Below are positions 35,137 to 46,885 of a stretch of DNA of 64,000 nucleotides, piece after piece; position 1 is the stretch's first letter; each line of letters begins with the position of its first letter. Source of the stretch: Solen grandis (Eukaryota; Mollusca; Bivalvia; Adapedonta; Solenidae). The translations under genes were made by a program, and so were the position numbers. The DNA is taken from positions 24,832,256 through 24,896,255 of the forward strand of contig CM037789.1 of assembly GCA_021229015.1 (NCBI GenBank). The letters are read 5' to 3'. Under the pieces are notes generated by a model. That model had not been told where the DNA came from and searched no databases. It saw only the letters and a program-made list of their open reading frames with translations.

Positions 35137-35373
35137 ACTTTCCCTCATAGAAGATACCATGAAAAGACCTATGCGAACAGCATAAAACCAGATCAGCCTG
35201 CGAGTAACTCGCAGGCTGATCAGGTTTTATGCTGTTCGCTGCTCCTCAGTGGTTTGGTAATGAGGATTTTGTAATTAAATTTGGTAAGGTTTGAGTTTGG
35301 CTTTCTGCAGATCAGGCTTTATGTGGTACCTATTGAGTGTGTCAAAATGAGCCTATATGAGGGAAAGGGTTAA
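35137..35373 (+). mobile_element. piggyBac-type MITE, copy 3 (family P), with intact long hairpin
   Basis: The right end is clean (GAGGGAAAGGG then TTAA at 35370-35373). The left end is worn (CAACTTTCCCTCATAG). The interior holds a 32-bp arm pair, 35173-35204 and 35208-35239, with one mismatch and a TAA loop, so about 31 of 32 positions pair. The remainder (CTGCTCCTCAGTGG, GGTAAGGTTT, GATCAGGCTTTATGTGGTAC) matches other copies. Confidence 0.85.
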
Positions 35374-35374
35374 A

Positions 35375-36285
35375 CATGTTAATTTGTATGTGAATATTAA
35401 TGAGGTAAAGGGTTAAGATTTTAGTGACTTAATCTTTTGCATTTATATCCAAAATATTACTTAAGGATTTTAAAACAAAAAAAAAGGGGCTATGCTCAAT
35501 TTAAGGCCCTTGAATACAGCTTTAATAAAGTTCAATTCAGGAAGTTTGTCAATTACCTCCGGAGGTCCTTCCTCCAGGACTGACAGGTCCGTACAAGAAA
35601 TGCAAAGTAAGGGCAAGATCAAATAAAACAAAGCAAATTAAGTTTTTTATTGACTGAAAAAATATATATATTGATCATCACTGAAAATTAAATATTTACT
35701 TAAAGCTATAATATGTAAATAAGAAAGATAAAGGTATTTGAATATCTTGTCAAACAAAGGCTCTGCAAAATACCTCATCAAGAGCTGAATTTTAAACACC
35801 AAAACTCTCAATTCAAATACTTAAAAAAATATGGACCAATTTCAGGGAGAAAAACCTATACTACAACACTACTTAACCAAAGAGTTTGTGCAAATCATCA
35901 GACATGTACGAAGTAGCAAAACTGAATATCTTTGAATTTCTGACAAGAAATCTTTCCATGCAAACAATCTACTCCGTTTTATGACAGATGACAAATGGAG
36001 GGTCTTCTTCACTAAAAGACCTCTGTCTTTTTCTACTCCGTCTGTCCTTAGTGACTGAAAAATGTGGCACAAACCTGCTGAACTTTTTACATGAATGTGA
36101 CCTTGAAATGGTTATTCAAGGTTTCATGCACTTGGATGATGATACCTGTTAACCGTCTGCGATATCTTTTCTTTTCTTTTTTTTTCTGATCCCAAAAAAT
36201 TCCCAATTTGATATCACATTTCAGGAAATGTTTTATTTCATAAACAAGGACTAACGTTTGAATGAACGCCATGCCCGGGGGTTGG
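35375..36285. other. AT-rich non-coding stretch
   Basis: Minus-strand frames at 35869-36072 and 36087-36272 (61-67 codons) show no known motif. No repeat family recognised. Confidence 0.4.
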
Positions 36286-36289
36286 GGGA

Positions 36290-36480
36290 GGGGCTTTAGA
36301 CCTTAGTGGTCAAGGTCATTTAAAGGTCAAGGTCACCTGGCTGGTAGAGTTCATGCACCTGTGAAGTTTGGAGGCTGTCGGTGGAAGGACTTCTGTTTTT
36401 TGGTCGTGTTATGTTTTGTGACAGACAAATAGACCAAAAACAATATGTCCATGTGGGGTCATAAAAATATTGAGGATGTA
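36290..36480. repeat. Dispersed repeat, copy 1 (related to 46.76 kb)
   Basis: GAAGTTTGGAGGCTGTCGGT, GGAAGGACTTC, GACAGACAAATAGACC and AAAAACAATATG occur in the same order as at 46760-46885. Upstream are close copies of AAGGTCA: TCAAGGTCA at about 36310-36318 and AGGTCAAGGTCA at 36324-36335. It is probably part of an old, broader interspersed element whose ends I cannot define. Confidence 0.55.
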
Positions 36481-37072
36481 ACAAATTAATAAAATGGGCG
36501 CTGAGAACAAAAATTTCTTGCGACACTGAATTATTTTCTCATTTAAAACACACAAGAGTTTTCTCTGGAACACATGTGTTACCTGTTGAAGCATGACGGA
36601 AAAAAGATGAACCGACAGACGAAGGAAAACTGATCCCTATGTGTAAACCTCTGCTTTCAGCAGGTGACACAAAAACTGCCTTCTCAAAGAAAACTAAGTC
36701 TAAGGCCATTTATCTCTAAGCTTTTGTTTACACACAGTCTGGAACCCTAACCATAACCAAAAAGGGAGACAATATTAAATTTCAGCATTTAATAATGGGT
36801 ATGGATTGAAAAAATTGATGGAAGTTTTTCTCTGAAATTGAAACATTTCTGAGCAGTCTGGATTGATAGAGATTTTTTTTTTTTCAGGATTGATAGAGTT
36901 AATGGTAGCCTGGGTAGTTATTATTCAATCAGTAACAACATACTTTGGCTGACACATACGATTTTATTTTTCATGGCTGCATGCAACAATTTTAATAAGG
37001 GCGGAGGGAACATGAACTTTCGATTGTTTCTGAAATGACATCATAACATGTATTTCTGAGCAGTCAGGATTT

Positions 37073-37372
37073 GCTTGTTTGTTAGGTTTTAATGTCCCAC
37101 CGACCATATTTCATGTCATTTTGCGACTATCAGATATAATTTATGCTGCCACACTGCAGTATCACGCCAAAGACATGTGGCACACTCAGTCACATTATCC
37201 TGACACCGGGCCAACCATTCCTGGATTTACCCTTTTATGCTGTCAGTGCCAAGCAAGGGAGCTATACCAGTACCATTTTTTACAACTTTGGTATGTTGCT
37301 GCCAGAGATCAAACCAGCGACCTCCCGATTCTGGGCTGACAATCTACACTCACAGTCACTGTGAGTGGTAGT
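37073..37372 (-). mobile_element. SINE family A, antisense, near full length
   Basis: On the plus strand the tail GTTAGGTTTTAATGTCCCAC is followed by TGCAGTATCACGCC, ACACCGGGCCAACCA and GCCAAGCAAGGGAGCTATAC. Antisense box B (GAGATCAAACCAGCGACC) is at about 37305-37322. Box A is degraded. The 86- and 73-codon plus-strand frames over it are read-through. Confidence 0.85.
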
Positions 37373-38115
37373 CAGGACTTGTAAAATGAAAAAAAAAATG
37401 AAAATAATAATGGCCTAAAATAATAATGAAAAAAATGTCTTCTCTTAAGATTAAAAAGAAATCTGTCTCCCACATTTTCTTTGATTCTACAAAGCTGAAT
37501 CATATTCACCTTATTTAATCAAGAAAACGCTGACTCAAAGGTAGACCGGGACTTAAATTAACGTCCCGATACATTAGTCATGGAATTCAATCAAATTGAT
37601 CAAAGAGTGCAAAAATGTCTTACTGTGAATTGCCTTATCAATATTCACGATATATGCAAATCAGCTGTCATAAAATGGCTTATTAAGATCATATTTATTC
37701 ATGCTGAAAAGTTGTCATGACATTTTACAAATTGACATCTAAGTAAAGAAGACCAATTTGTATAAATCTGTAATAAAGCGGATAAGAAGGTGTTCTTGGG
37801 TTCAGCCTATTTTGCTTTATACATAAAAATAATAGAAGATGTATTTTTGTTTATTTACAACATCAGAACATACCCAATTTCAAAAACACACAATGTCTTG
37901 TTCTTTAAAGCAAGACCATTCCTTATTTATTTACAATTTAAGACCAAGCTAGCTCTGACCAGTTTCATACTACTGCCTTGTAATACCAAGACCATACAAT
38001 GAATGCAATTAAATCCTATTTTTCAGCATCAAACCAAGCCATACTACAGTACTAAATCACTTTACTGACATGCTAAAAATACTTAAAATTCCAATGTTTC
38101 CTGATTGAGCTTATT

Positions 38116-38252
38116 TTAACCTTTTCCCTCATAGAGGACACCATGAAAAGACCTATGCAAACAGCATAAAACCAGATCAGCCTGCAAGTAACTCGCAGGC
38201 TGATCAGGTTTAATGCTGTTCGCTGCTCCTCAGTGATCTGGAAATGAGGATC
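38116..38252 (+). mobile_element. piggyBac-type MITE, copy 4 (family P), 3'-truncated
   Basis: TTAA at 38116-38119 is followed by a CTTTTCCCTCATAGAGG terminus and the central hairpin. The match to other copies stops at GGAAATGAGGAT (about 38250). The next bases are the 46-bp satellite in inverted orientation. Confidence 0.85.
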
Positions 38253-38315
38253 TGTCTCCAACCATGGTTAATTGTGGTTCTGTGACAATGGATGTCTGTC
38301 TCCAACCATGGTTAA
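38251..38315 (-). repeat. Isolated ~1.4 units of the 46-bp satellite, inverted
   Basis: CTGTCTCCAACCATGGTTAA, then TTGTGGTTCTGTGACAATGG, is the reverse complement of the variant found at about 43390-43510 in the array 5 kb away. The piece ends in CCATGGTTAA, whose TTAA is also the left target site of the next MITE copy. Confidence 0.9.
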
Positions 38316-38455
38316 CCCTTTCCCTCATAGAGGACACCATGAAAAGACCTATGCGAACAGCATAAAACCAGATCAGCCTGCGAGTAACTCGCAGGCTGAT
38401 CAGGTTTAATGCTGTTTGCTGCTCCTCAGTGGTCTGGAAATGAGGATTTTGTAAT
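38312..38455 (+). mobile_element. piggyBac-type MITE, copy 5 (family P), cut by a gap
   Basis: TTAA at 38312-38315 is followed by CCCTTTCCCTCATAGAGG and the intact long hairpin (GCGAACAGCATAAAACC ... GCAGGCTGATCAGG). The copy runs into the N gap after GAGGATTTTGTAAT, so its right end is not visible. Confidence 0.85.
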
Positions 38456-38555
38456 NNNNNNNNNNNNNNNNNNNNNNNNNNNNNNNNNNNNNNNNNNNNN
38501 NNNNNNNNNNNNNNNNNNNNNNNNNNNNNNNNNNNNNNNNNNNNNNNNNNNNNNN
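38456..38555. other. Assembly gap, 100 N
   Basis: A join of unknown size that interrupts a MITE on its left. The right side is a different repeat (pearl-like end). Confidence 0.99.
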
Positions 38556-38796
38556 TAAACAAGATTGTTCTAAGATTTGACCTACTGACCTACTTTTTGA
38601 TCCAACCTGACCCATTTTCGAAAGGGTTCAAGATATTATCAAGACAAACATTCTGACCAAGTTTGAGGAAGATTGGATCAAAATTGTGGCCTCTAGTGTG
38701 TAAACATCAAAATTGTTGACGGACGACGGACGACGCACGACGGACAATCAAGTATCCAAAAAGCTCACCCTGAGCTATGCTCATGTGAGCTAAAAA
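38556..38796 (+). mobile_element. Pearl-like element, right end only
   Basis: A block with TGACCTACTGACCTAC and CTGACCAAGTTTGAGGAAGA is followed by TTGTTGACGGACGACGGACG and the end hairpin AGCTCACCCTGAGC ... GCTCATGTGAGCTAA. The same GGACG-rich stretch and hairpin close the element at 61.37-61.5 kb. The left end lies in the gap. Confidence 0.65.
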
Positions 38797-38799
38797 TGC

Positions 38800-38890
38800 A
38801 AATGACCCTACCAGGATTCGAACCCACGTGGTGAGGGGCTGAATGAGTCTTTAAGTCAGCGACTTTACCCTCTCGACCATGGAGGCCCCC
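38800..38890 (-). mobile_element. tRNA-like SINE head (third family) or tRNA pseudogene, antisense
   Basis: On the minus strand CCATGGTCGAGAGGGTAAAG (box A, about 38863-38882) precedes GTGGGTTCGAATCC (box B, about 38814-38827). The ends do not form a proper acceptor stem, so a functional tRNA gene is unlikely. It directly abuts the pearl-like end at 38796. Confidence 0.65.
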
Positions 38891-38894
38891 ATTT

Positions 38895-39840
38895 TTTCTA
38901 TTGATTAAAAAAGTTTAAATCTTAACAGTTGATTGAGAAAAGGGGCAAGGGGTCTTTGTAATGAGATGTTTTTTTGTTTTTTTCTAAAGATTTAAATGGA
39001 CAATTATGAAGGCACCATAATATCAAATAGAGTCATGAGCGATGGCTTTCATAATATTTTTCATCCAGTATGTGGACACTATCAAGAACTGTAACTCTGA
39101 AATGTCTTATACTTAATGACTTTTCATTAAATCTGATGGATATATCGTGCCATTAAACGTGACACCACATTTGGTAATGACTGGTTGATTATCAAATAAG
39201 ATCATGAACAACTCTATGACGCCATCTGCCCTCCCAAAAAAGTGAAAAGACAAAGGCGTCAACCTGCCAATCAACAGTGGGAAGGGACCCCCACAAAATA
39301 CAGAGGGTCAAAGTTACCATAAACTATATATCCACAAAAACTATGTCAACATTGGCTATCAGATGTTGTCAGACTAAATATCAGATCTTATGTCTTTGTC
39401 AATCAATTTCAAACACACACAGAGAAAAAGCAATTAATTGGAATTTGCGGAAAAAAAAATGTCAGCTTATTGTCAAATTTTTCTGACCTCCCACTTTTAT
39501 TTACTTCAACAGGAGCTTAAGTGTATAACTATAATTAAAACTATCCCAGTCTTCTTGATCATCAATCATCATGAGTGACTGCTTAAACAGCTCATCATAT
39601 CCCTGGATTGTTTGACGGCCATTTAATGTTGCAGTTAACGGCCCGAAACCTGTTCAAAGGCTACTTAACAGAATAAATAATACTTCATTATGTGAGTGAG
39701 CACTTCAGCAATGACGTCTACACCACTACCTGGTTCAAAGTTGACACCTTCCCGACATTTAAGGTGAGTATTTGTTAACCTAACAAACTTCAACAATTCT
39801 TAGAACGTGATCCAAGTGAGTATATTGGATTAACCTTTAC
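38895..39840. other. Non-coding stretch
   Basis: No gene recognised. The 69-codon frame at 39277-39486 has no known motif. Confidence 0.4.
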
Positions 39841-39841
39841 A

Positions 39842-40054
39842 TTAAGGTAATCCATCCATCATTAAATTGTGATCAAAATCCATCAAGTGATTGTTTAAAT
39901 ATTATAGTAAATGCAAGCCTTTATAGACTTGGAGCAAAAGAGCTTATAACTCCCAAGTCGATGGATGCTTGCATCTGCACTCAGAATTAATCTTTTTAAT
40001 ACTAAGCATTTCAAGGACCATGATTATAATGATGGAGGGATTATACAACCTTAA
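39842..40054. mobile_element. MITE family Q, copy 2
   Basis: It begins TTAAGGTAATCCATCCATCA and ends GATGGAGGGATTATACAACC then TTAA. The right terminus is more eroded than in the other copies. The interior blocks appear in the opposite order relative to copy 1 (GATGGATGCTTGCATCTGC), so it is inserted in the other orientation. Confidence 0.75.
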
Positions 40055-41075
40055 ATACTAATCTATAAAGTTATTTGGTAATTTGATAAAATTATGTTAG
40101 CCTGTCATAATATTCAACCAGCATATTACAAGTGTATTAATTAATTTTTTTTTTATTTTTTTTTTGGGGGGTGGGTGGGTGGGTGTACATTTACTACCTT
40201 CATATAATCTGTTCCCCAGCAGCAGAAAACTGACAATATTTCTAAAAACATAACTACCATATTTTTATTTTCTTCTAAGAAATAATTCATGGAATTTAAA
40301 TGAAAGTTTTGATGTTTTCATAATTTGAATGTTGATTTGAAACTTTCTAGGAAAAAGAGCACAGTAATAAGATAAATTCATTGTCAATCTATAACACCTT
40401 CAGTATCTTATAATTTCGGAATTTTTTTTCATTTATAATGCTTATTTTCCCAATGAGGAAGCCACAGGTTGTAAAAAAGAATCTTGTAAAAAAAATCATA
40501 AAATACAACTATGACACAGTAAGCAGCATTTATAACCATAAAGTCATAATTTAATTGTTACCTTCTAAAAGTCCACTCCTGATGAATTTAGAAAACAACA
40601 ACTCATGCATTACGACATAAAGATCATCATGGAAAGAACGAAATACATACAATGATATAAGATATGAGCAAACCAATCCTTGGGGTCCTTACCCTCTAAT
40701 ATATTCATTGTTGTTGTATTTACCATAAACTGTTGACAAGATTTGTTATTTGGGAGCATGATCAAACATTCCTCTGTTTAATTCGGGGTCTCCTAGATAT
40801 ATCCAACAAAAAGAATCTCCATAAACAGTAAACCCAAAACAGGGTGTGGATCTGATGAAACTCTTTCCCTTTATAATGACTGATTACTTGGATTTATCTC
40901 TTTTTTTTTAATCTTTTTCTCTCTTAATTTCAGACAACTCCCTCTCCTGCCCATGAGATTCTCTCTTTCTCTCTCTTTCCTTCTCTCCCTCTTTCTCCCT
41001 CTCTGAGACTCTCTACTCTCCTTTCTTTTCTCTGTTGTTATTTCTCTTTCTCTTTCTTACTTTCTGTCGCCATTT

Positions 41076-41082
<7 letters not shown>
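40055..41082. other. AT-rich stretch with T/G and CT-rich low complexity
   Basis: A T-run followed by a G-rich (GGGT)n tract lies at about 40143-40185. A pyrimidine-rich zone (CTCTCT/CTTTCT) spans about 40905-41082. No gene recognised. Confidence 0.5.

Positions 41083-41122
<40 letters not shown>
41083..41122. repeat. (TC)n microsatellite, 20 units
   Basis: An uninterrupted dinucleotide run closing a longer pyrimidine-rich zone. Confidence 0.95.
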
Positions 41123-41125
<3 letters not shown>

Positions 41126-41462
41126 CTTGTATCATCTCTCCTCTATATTATCACATAGTTGACAATTAAAAACAAAACAAATTAATATAAATCCATCATC
41201 CTCGAGGGTAAACAAAATAATTCTAATTCTTTATGCAATAACTTTCAACAGAAGCCTATTTTTATGGTATTTTGCCAAATATTTTCTCCAAAACAAAAAC
41301 ACAACATAGCAATTGTCGCCAAAAGTACTGCAGGAGAAAGTTTAACCTTGGAAATTGTTGACTCCAGGACAAATTTAGAAAATGAAGCACTGAGTGCAGG
41401 TTCAGGCATGACATAAAAATTTAATTATTATGAAAAGTACAGCTACAATGTGTAGTTATCAT

Positions 41463-41525
41463 TTGTTGGATTTTTTGTAACACCAACAATATTTCTGTCA
41501 TTTGGAGACACTGGCAATAATAGTC
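41463..41525 (-). mobile_element. SINE family A 3'-end fragment, antisense
   Basis: TTGTTGGATTTTTTGTAACA then CCAACAATATTTCTGTCATT resembles the tail and distal body of the SINE copies at 33.1 and 37.1 kb. It stops where the 46-bp satellite starts. Confidence 0.5.
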
Positions 41526-41526
41526 T

Positions 41527-43905
41527 GTAGACCATGGTTGGAGATGGGCAACCATCATAGCACAGAACCACAATTAACCATGGTTGGAGATGGGCAACCA
41601 TCATAGCACAGAACAACAATTAACCATGGTTGGAGATGGGCAACCATCATAGCACAGAACCACAATTAACCATGGTTGGAGATGGGCAACCATCATAGCA
41701 CAGAACAACAATTAACCATGGTTGGAGATGGGAAATCATCATAGCACAGAACCACAATTAACCATGGTTGGAGATGGGCAACCATCATAGCACAGAACCA
41801 CAATTAACCATGGTTGGAGATGGGCAACCATCATAGCACAGAACCACAATTAACCATGGTTGGAGATGGGCAATCATCATAGCACAGAACCACAATTAAC
41901 CATGGTTGGAGATGGGCAACCATCATAGCACAGAACCACAATAACACATAGCACAGAACCACAATTTACCATGGTTGGAGATGGGCAACCATCATAGCAC
42001 AGAACCACAATTAACCATGGTTGGAGATGGGCAATCATCAAAGCGCAGAACCACAATAAACCATGGTTGGAGATGGGCAATCATCATAGCACAGACCCAC
42101 AATAAACCATGGTTGGAGATGGGCAACCATCATAGCACAGAACCACAATTAACCATGGTTGGAGATGGGCAACCATCATAGCACAGAACCACAATTAACC
42201 ATGGTTGGAGATGGGCAATCATCATAGCACAGAACCACAATAAACCATGGTTGGAGATGGGCAACCATCATAGCACAGAACCACAATAAACCATGGTTGG
42301 AGATGGGCAACCATCATAGCACAGAACCACAATTAACCATGGTTGGAGATGGGCAACCATCATAGCACAGAACCACAATAAACCATGGTTGGAGATGGGC
42401 AACCATCATAGAACAGAACAACAATTAACCATGGTTGGAGATGGGCAATCATCAAAGCACAGAACCACAATAAACCATGGTTGGAGATGGGCAATCATCA
42501 TAGCACAGAACCACAATAAACCATGGTTGGAGATGGGCAACCATCATAGCACAGAACCACAATTAACCATGGTTGGAGATGGGCAACCATCATAGCACAG
42601 AACCACAATTAACCATGGTTGGAGATGGGAAATCATCATAGCACAGAACCACAATAAACCATGGTTGGAGATGGGCAACCATCATAGCACAGAACCACAA
42701 TAAACCATGGTTGGAGATGGGCAACCATCATAGCACAGAACCACAATTAACCATGGTTGGAGATGGGCAACCATCATAGCACAGAACCACAATAAACCAT
42801 GGTTGGAGATGGGCAACCATCATAGCACAGAACCACAATAAACCATGGTTGGAGATGGGCAACCATCATAGCACAGAACCACAATTAACCATGGTTGGAG
42901 ATGGGCAATCATCATAGCACAGAACCACAATAAACCATGGTTGGAGATGGGCAACCATTATAGCACAGAACAACAATTAACCATGGTTGGAGATGGGCAA
43001 TCATCAAAGCACAGAACCACAATAAACCTAGTTGGAGATGTGGGCAACCATATTCACAGAACCACAATAAAACATGGCTGGAGATGGACAAGCGCTGTTC
43101 CAGAACCACAATTAATTATGGCTGGAGATGGACATCCATTGTCACAGAACCACAATCAACTATGGCTGGAGATGGACAAGCGCTGTTCCAGAACCACAAT
43201 TAACCATGGTTGGAGTCGGGCAACCATTGTCACAGAACCACAATTAACCATGGTTGAAGACGGGCATCTGTTGTCACAAAACCACAATTAACCATGGTTG
43301 GAGATGGGCAACCATTGTCAAAGAACCACAATTAACCATGGTTGGAGATGGACAATCACTGTCACAGAACCACAATTAACCATGGTTTGAGACAGATATC
43401 CATTGTCACAGAACCACAATTAACCATGGTTGGAGACAGACATCCATTGTCACAGAAGCACAATTAACCATGGTTGGAGACAGACATCCATTGTCACAGA
43501 ACCACAATTAACCATGGTTGGAAACAGGCAACCATTGTCACAGAACCATAATTAACCATGGTTGGAGATGGGCAACCATAATCACAGAACCACAATTAAA
43601 CATGGCTGGAATGGACATCCATTATCACAGAACTACAATTAACCATGGTTGGAGACGGGTAACCATTGTCACAGAAATACAATTAACCACAGAACAATAA
43701 TTAACCATGGTGTGAGTTGAAAAATCATTGTCAAAGAACCACAATTAACCATGGTTGGAGACGGGCAACCATTGCCACAGAACCACAATTAACCATGGTT
43801 GGAGATGGGCAACCATAATCACAGAACCACAATTAAACATGGCTGGAATGGACATCCATTATCACAGAACTACAATTAACCATGGTTGGAGACGGAACCA
43901 AACCA
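41527..43905. repeat. 46-bp tandem satellite, about 51 copies, with higher-order structure
   Basis: The unit starting AACCATGGTTGGAGATGGGC is 46 bp. Each contains the 10-bp palindrome AACCATGGTT, and most contain a TTAA. The left two thirds (to about 43010) are very uniform, with alternating marks (AATTAACC / AATAAACC, GCAACC / GCAATC). The right third is diverged (GTCACAGAACC, GGAGACAGAC). The rare mark CATCAAAGC recurs 414 bp (9 units) and then 552 bp (12 units) apart, showing block duplication. Open frames of 60-116 codons are read-through. Confidence 0.95.
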
Positions 43906-46030
43906 ACAATAATTAAAAAAATTAACCGGCCGGGGGGGGATCAACAACATTGAACATTACAGGGTGTCAATTTTATCAAGACAATGGTTGGTTATTGTTT
44001 ACCATGGCTATATATCCACCATTAACCGTGGTTGACTAGGGTCATTTTTACAGGGGTGAACCAACACATGGGACCAAGTAGTAACATTGGAATAATACTG
44101 AAGTCACGCAGTTACTAAACATTCTAAGGAATAGTGTTTTTTTTATTGCTTACACTCCCATCTTTTCCCTTTACCAGAAGACATCTTTTATGCAGGAGTA
44201 AAGACAAATGCCACCAGTTTGTAACACAACAAAGTTTCTGGTTTGTATTGATCGAGAGAGAGCTCCAGCTCGAATTCCACTAACTTAGAATTAAGAAATA
44301 TTAAGATTTCATCATTCTTGTTTCTCTAATAAAAAAATTAAAATACGTAAATATTTAAATTTCTTTATTTTCACGTCAATAGGAAAACAAATTCTTACAA
44401 CTGATACAAATCCTCTCAACTGTTCCTGGACTGGACCAGTACTACCATACTACCCCGTTCAACAGTCACATTATCCCGTCAATCCTGGTACCACACTTTA
44501 TGTATAATATTGAGCTCCAAATGTAGAGACCTTCAAGAACCAATTAAAATGATTTTGATATGTCACAGCCAGAGACCAAACCAACGCCCTCCCACTCCTG
44601 AAAAAGACCTGTAGCCAAAAGACACAAGCTGAATAATGAATCATTGGACTGATGTACGTAACAGTCAAATTTTTCACCAGTCAATAAACTGACTGTCCAG
44701 TTTTTTTCCCAGGGGAAGAAGCTCCGGGGTTAAATCCCCCCCCCCCCATTTTAAAGGTTTGGTTGGCTATATTCTGGCCTAGTTAGTTCCCCCTATCTTA
44801 CTCAATTTTACAAAAATGATGGGATATTGTGACCTTAAGTCAGGTTGTTGTTTTTTTTAACAATTAATTCTGGACCCATTTCATGGAAATAAAAAGTCCC
44901 TCAGGCAGGTGGTAATATTAATTAGTGGGAATATTGTTATACTGGAAGAATTTACACATAAACATCATAAACCTTAAAAACTGTTCAAGTGAGAATATAA
45001 TCGAGCATATTAAGCTCTGACGGAAAGTGGGCCAGACATCTTTATTCAACAACGGATATCATCCCCACGGGTCATTATAAGTTACAACACATTCTCAAGT
45101 GCTGACACTCTAGCTAGCCTATATAATCCTTTAATAATTGTTTGTTGGCAGATATCCTACCCAACCACTAAATATCTTACTTTGTTGTCCAGATACCTCT
45201 TACTATTTTCTCCAAACCTTTTTCAAACACTAGGTAGAAGTATAATTCATCCTTGGCTGTTAATTCCATTCAAAAACCTTGGAAATGGTCAAAGCATGTA
45301 ATAAACCTATTCCCCTTCCACGTAATTTTGCTTCATTGTTGATCATTCTGTCTAATCGAAATAAACAAAAGAAAATGAAAATCCAAATACTAATTTTTTC
45401 ATATGGAAGTTAATATACCCATTTTTGACCTTCAACCTTTAAATGTTACCTTGACATTTGAGCTACTGACCAGGGTCAAACATCTGCAAGCTGTATCTTC
45501 ATGCTTCACAATACTACCATGTTATTTCAACTTTCGATTCATGAGTTAAAAGTTACAGCTTGGTCACTTAAGTCTATATGTGTTTGACCTTCATGCTCTT
45601 AGTATGACCCTGACCTTTCAACTATGATCCTGAGCCATAGGTTGCACACCTCCAACAAACAATTGCCAAGATAAAAATCTTTCAATGCATGACAAAGTTT
45701 GGTCCTGACGAACAAAGCTAATATACCCAAAACACCTTCCACCCAAACACCAGATCAAACTAAAATCTATTTCCAGCCTGAAGAGATTTTCAGCATGCAT
45801 CTAATCTTGATTTTTGATAATTAGTTGGAGGGATAATCAAAAGATTAACACAACTCTTGACTCACAATAGGGTTTCATTTGTCACTATTCTGATGAATTC
45901 ATAAGGAAGCAGGTCACTGTGAGTTTCTGGATTGTCATATCACATGGTCCATCCACCTTCATTACTTGCCTGTCTATCCAAACCCCTGCTTACCTGACCA
46001 GCTTGTCTGCATATCTTGTCAGTCTCATCC
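43906..46030. other. Non-coding stretch with a degraded SINE trace
   Basis: A decayed antisense family A SINE is suspected at about 44410-44600 (CTGGACTGGACCAGTACTAC, CACAGCCAGAGACCAAACCA). A C-run lies at about 44738-44746. TGACCTT-rich text at about 45425-45620 resembles an old interspersed repeat. No gene recognised. Confidence 0.45.
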
Positions 46031-46052
46031 ACCTTGTCAGTCTCATCCAACT

Positions 46053-46055
46053 GCC

Positions 46056-46104
<49 letters not shown>

Positions 46105-46124
46105 TATCAGTCTCATCCAACTGC

Positions 46125-46155
<31 letters not shown>

Positions 46156-46203
46156 TATCATTCTCATCCAACTGCCTTGTCTGTCTGTCTGTCTGTCTGT
46201 CTT
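46053..46203. repeat. (CTGT)n microsatellite in three blocks
   Basis: Tetranucleotide runs at about 46053-46103, 46128-46153 and 46179-46201 are separated by a repeated spacer (TATCAGTCTCATCCAACTGC). So a unit of spacer plus tract has itself been duplicated. Frames of up to 177 codons on both strands come from the repeat. Confidence 0.95.
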
Positions 46204-46267
46204 ATCATTCTTGTCTCTTATCCTCTTTTTCTGCCTTTTAATCAACGGCCTTGCCCATCTGTTCAGT

Positions 46268-46370
46268 CTGTCAGTCCATTCACCTGCCTTGTCCATATGT
46301 TCATTCACCTGCCTTGTCCATATGTTCATTCACCTGCCTTGTCCATATGTTCATTCACCTGCCTTGTCTA
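46268..46370. repeat. 25-bp tandem repeat, about 4 copies
   Basis: TCCATATGTTCATTCACCTG + CCTTG repeats three to four times with near identity. It lies just right of the tetranucleotide blocks. Confidence 0.9.
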
Positions 46371-46739
46371 TCTGGCTACTGCTAGAATCTATACATCAGC
46401 ATATAACTACTGCTAGAATCCTGCATCCATCTCTCAGCACTCTCCCTTCCCAACCCATCACAGCAATGACAAGCCTGTTGACAACCAAACTCAAAAATGA
46501 AACATTTATGAACAATTGGACACAGTCGATCCATAAGTATGACCTTTAAGTGGCAGAGTTTATTTCAACATCTTCATCCTTTTATTGGTATGTGGACATA
46601 AAAATCTGGCAATATTGCTGGGGGAAAAAAAGTGTCAGCATAATCATTCGGCCATTATTTACTCCTTTATTTTCTTTTTTCTATCAGTAGCCCTTCGATG
46701 ATTTTCACCCATTTTTTTATTTTTATTTTTTTTTTTTTT

Positions 46740-46885
46740 GGGGGGGGGGGGGGGGGGGTGGAGTTTGGAGGCTGTAGGTGGAAGGACTTCCGTGTTATGC
46801 ATGGTCAAGGTTAAAGTTTTGAGACTAACAGACAGACCAAAAACAATAACTGCTCCCTGATCTATGGATATGGGGGCATAAAAAT
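46740..46885. repeat. G19 run and dispersed repeat, copy 2
   Basis: A T-rich run leads into 19 G at 46740-46758. This is followed by GAGTTTGGAGGCTGTAGGTG, GGAAGGACTTC and CAGACAGACCAAAAACAATA, matching 36355-36450 in order. The T/G boundary may mark the element end. Confidence 0.55.

Noticed and set aside
41877..43700. Frames of 60-116 codons on both strands
   Set aside because: They are read-through of the 46-bp satellite (three units equal 46 codons).
45919..46549. 165- and 177-codon Ser/Leu/Cys/Val-rich frames and the 129-codon antisense frame
   Set aside because: They are translations of (CTGT)n and 25-bp repeats.
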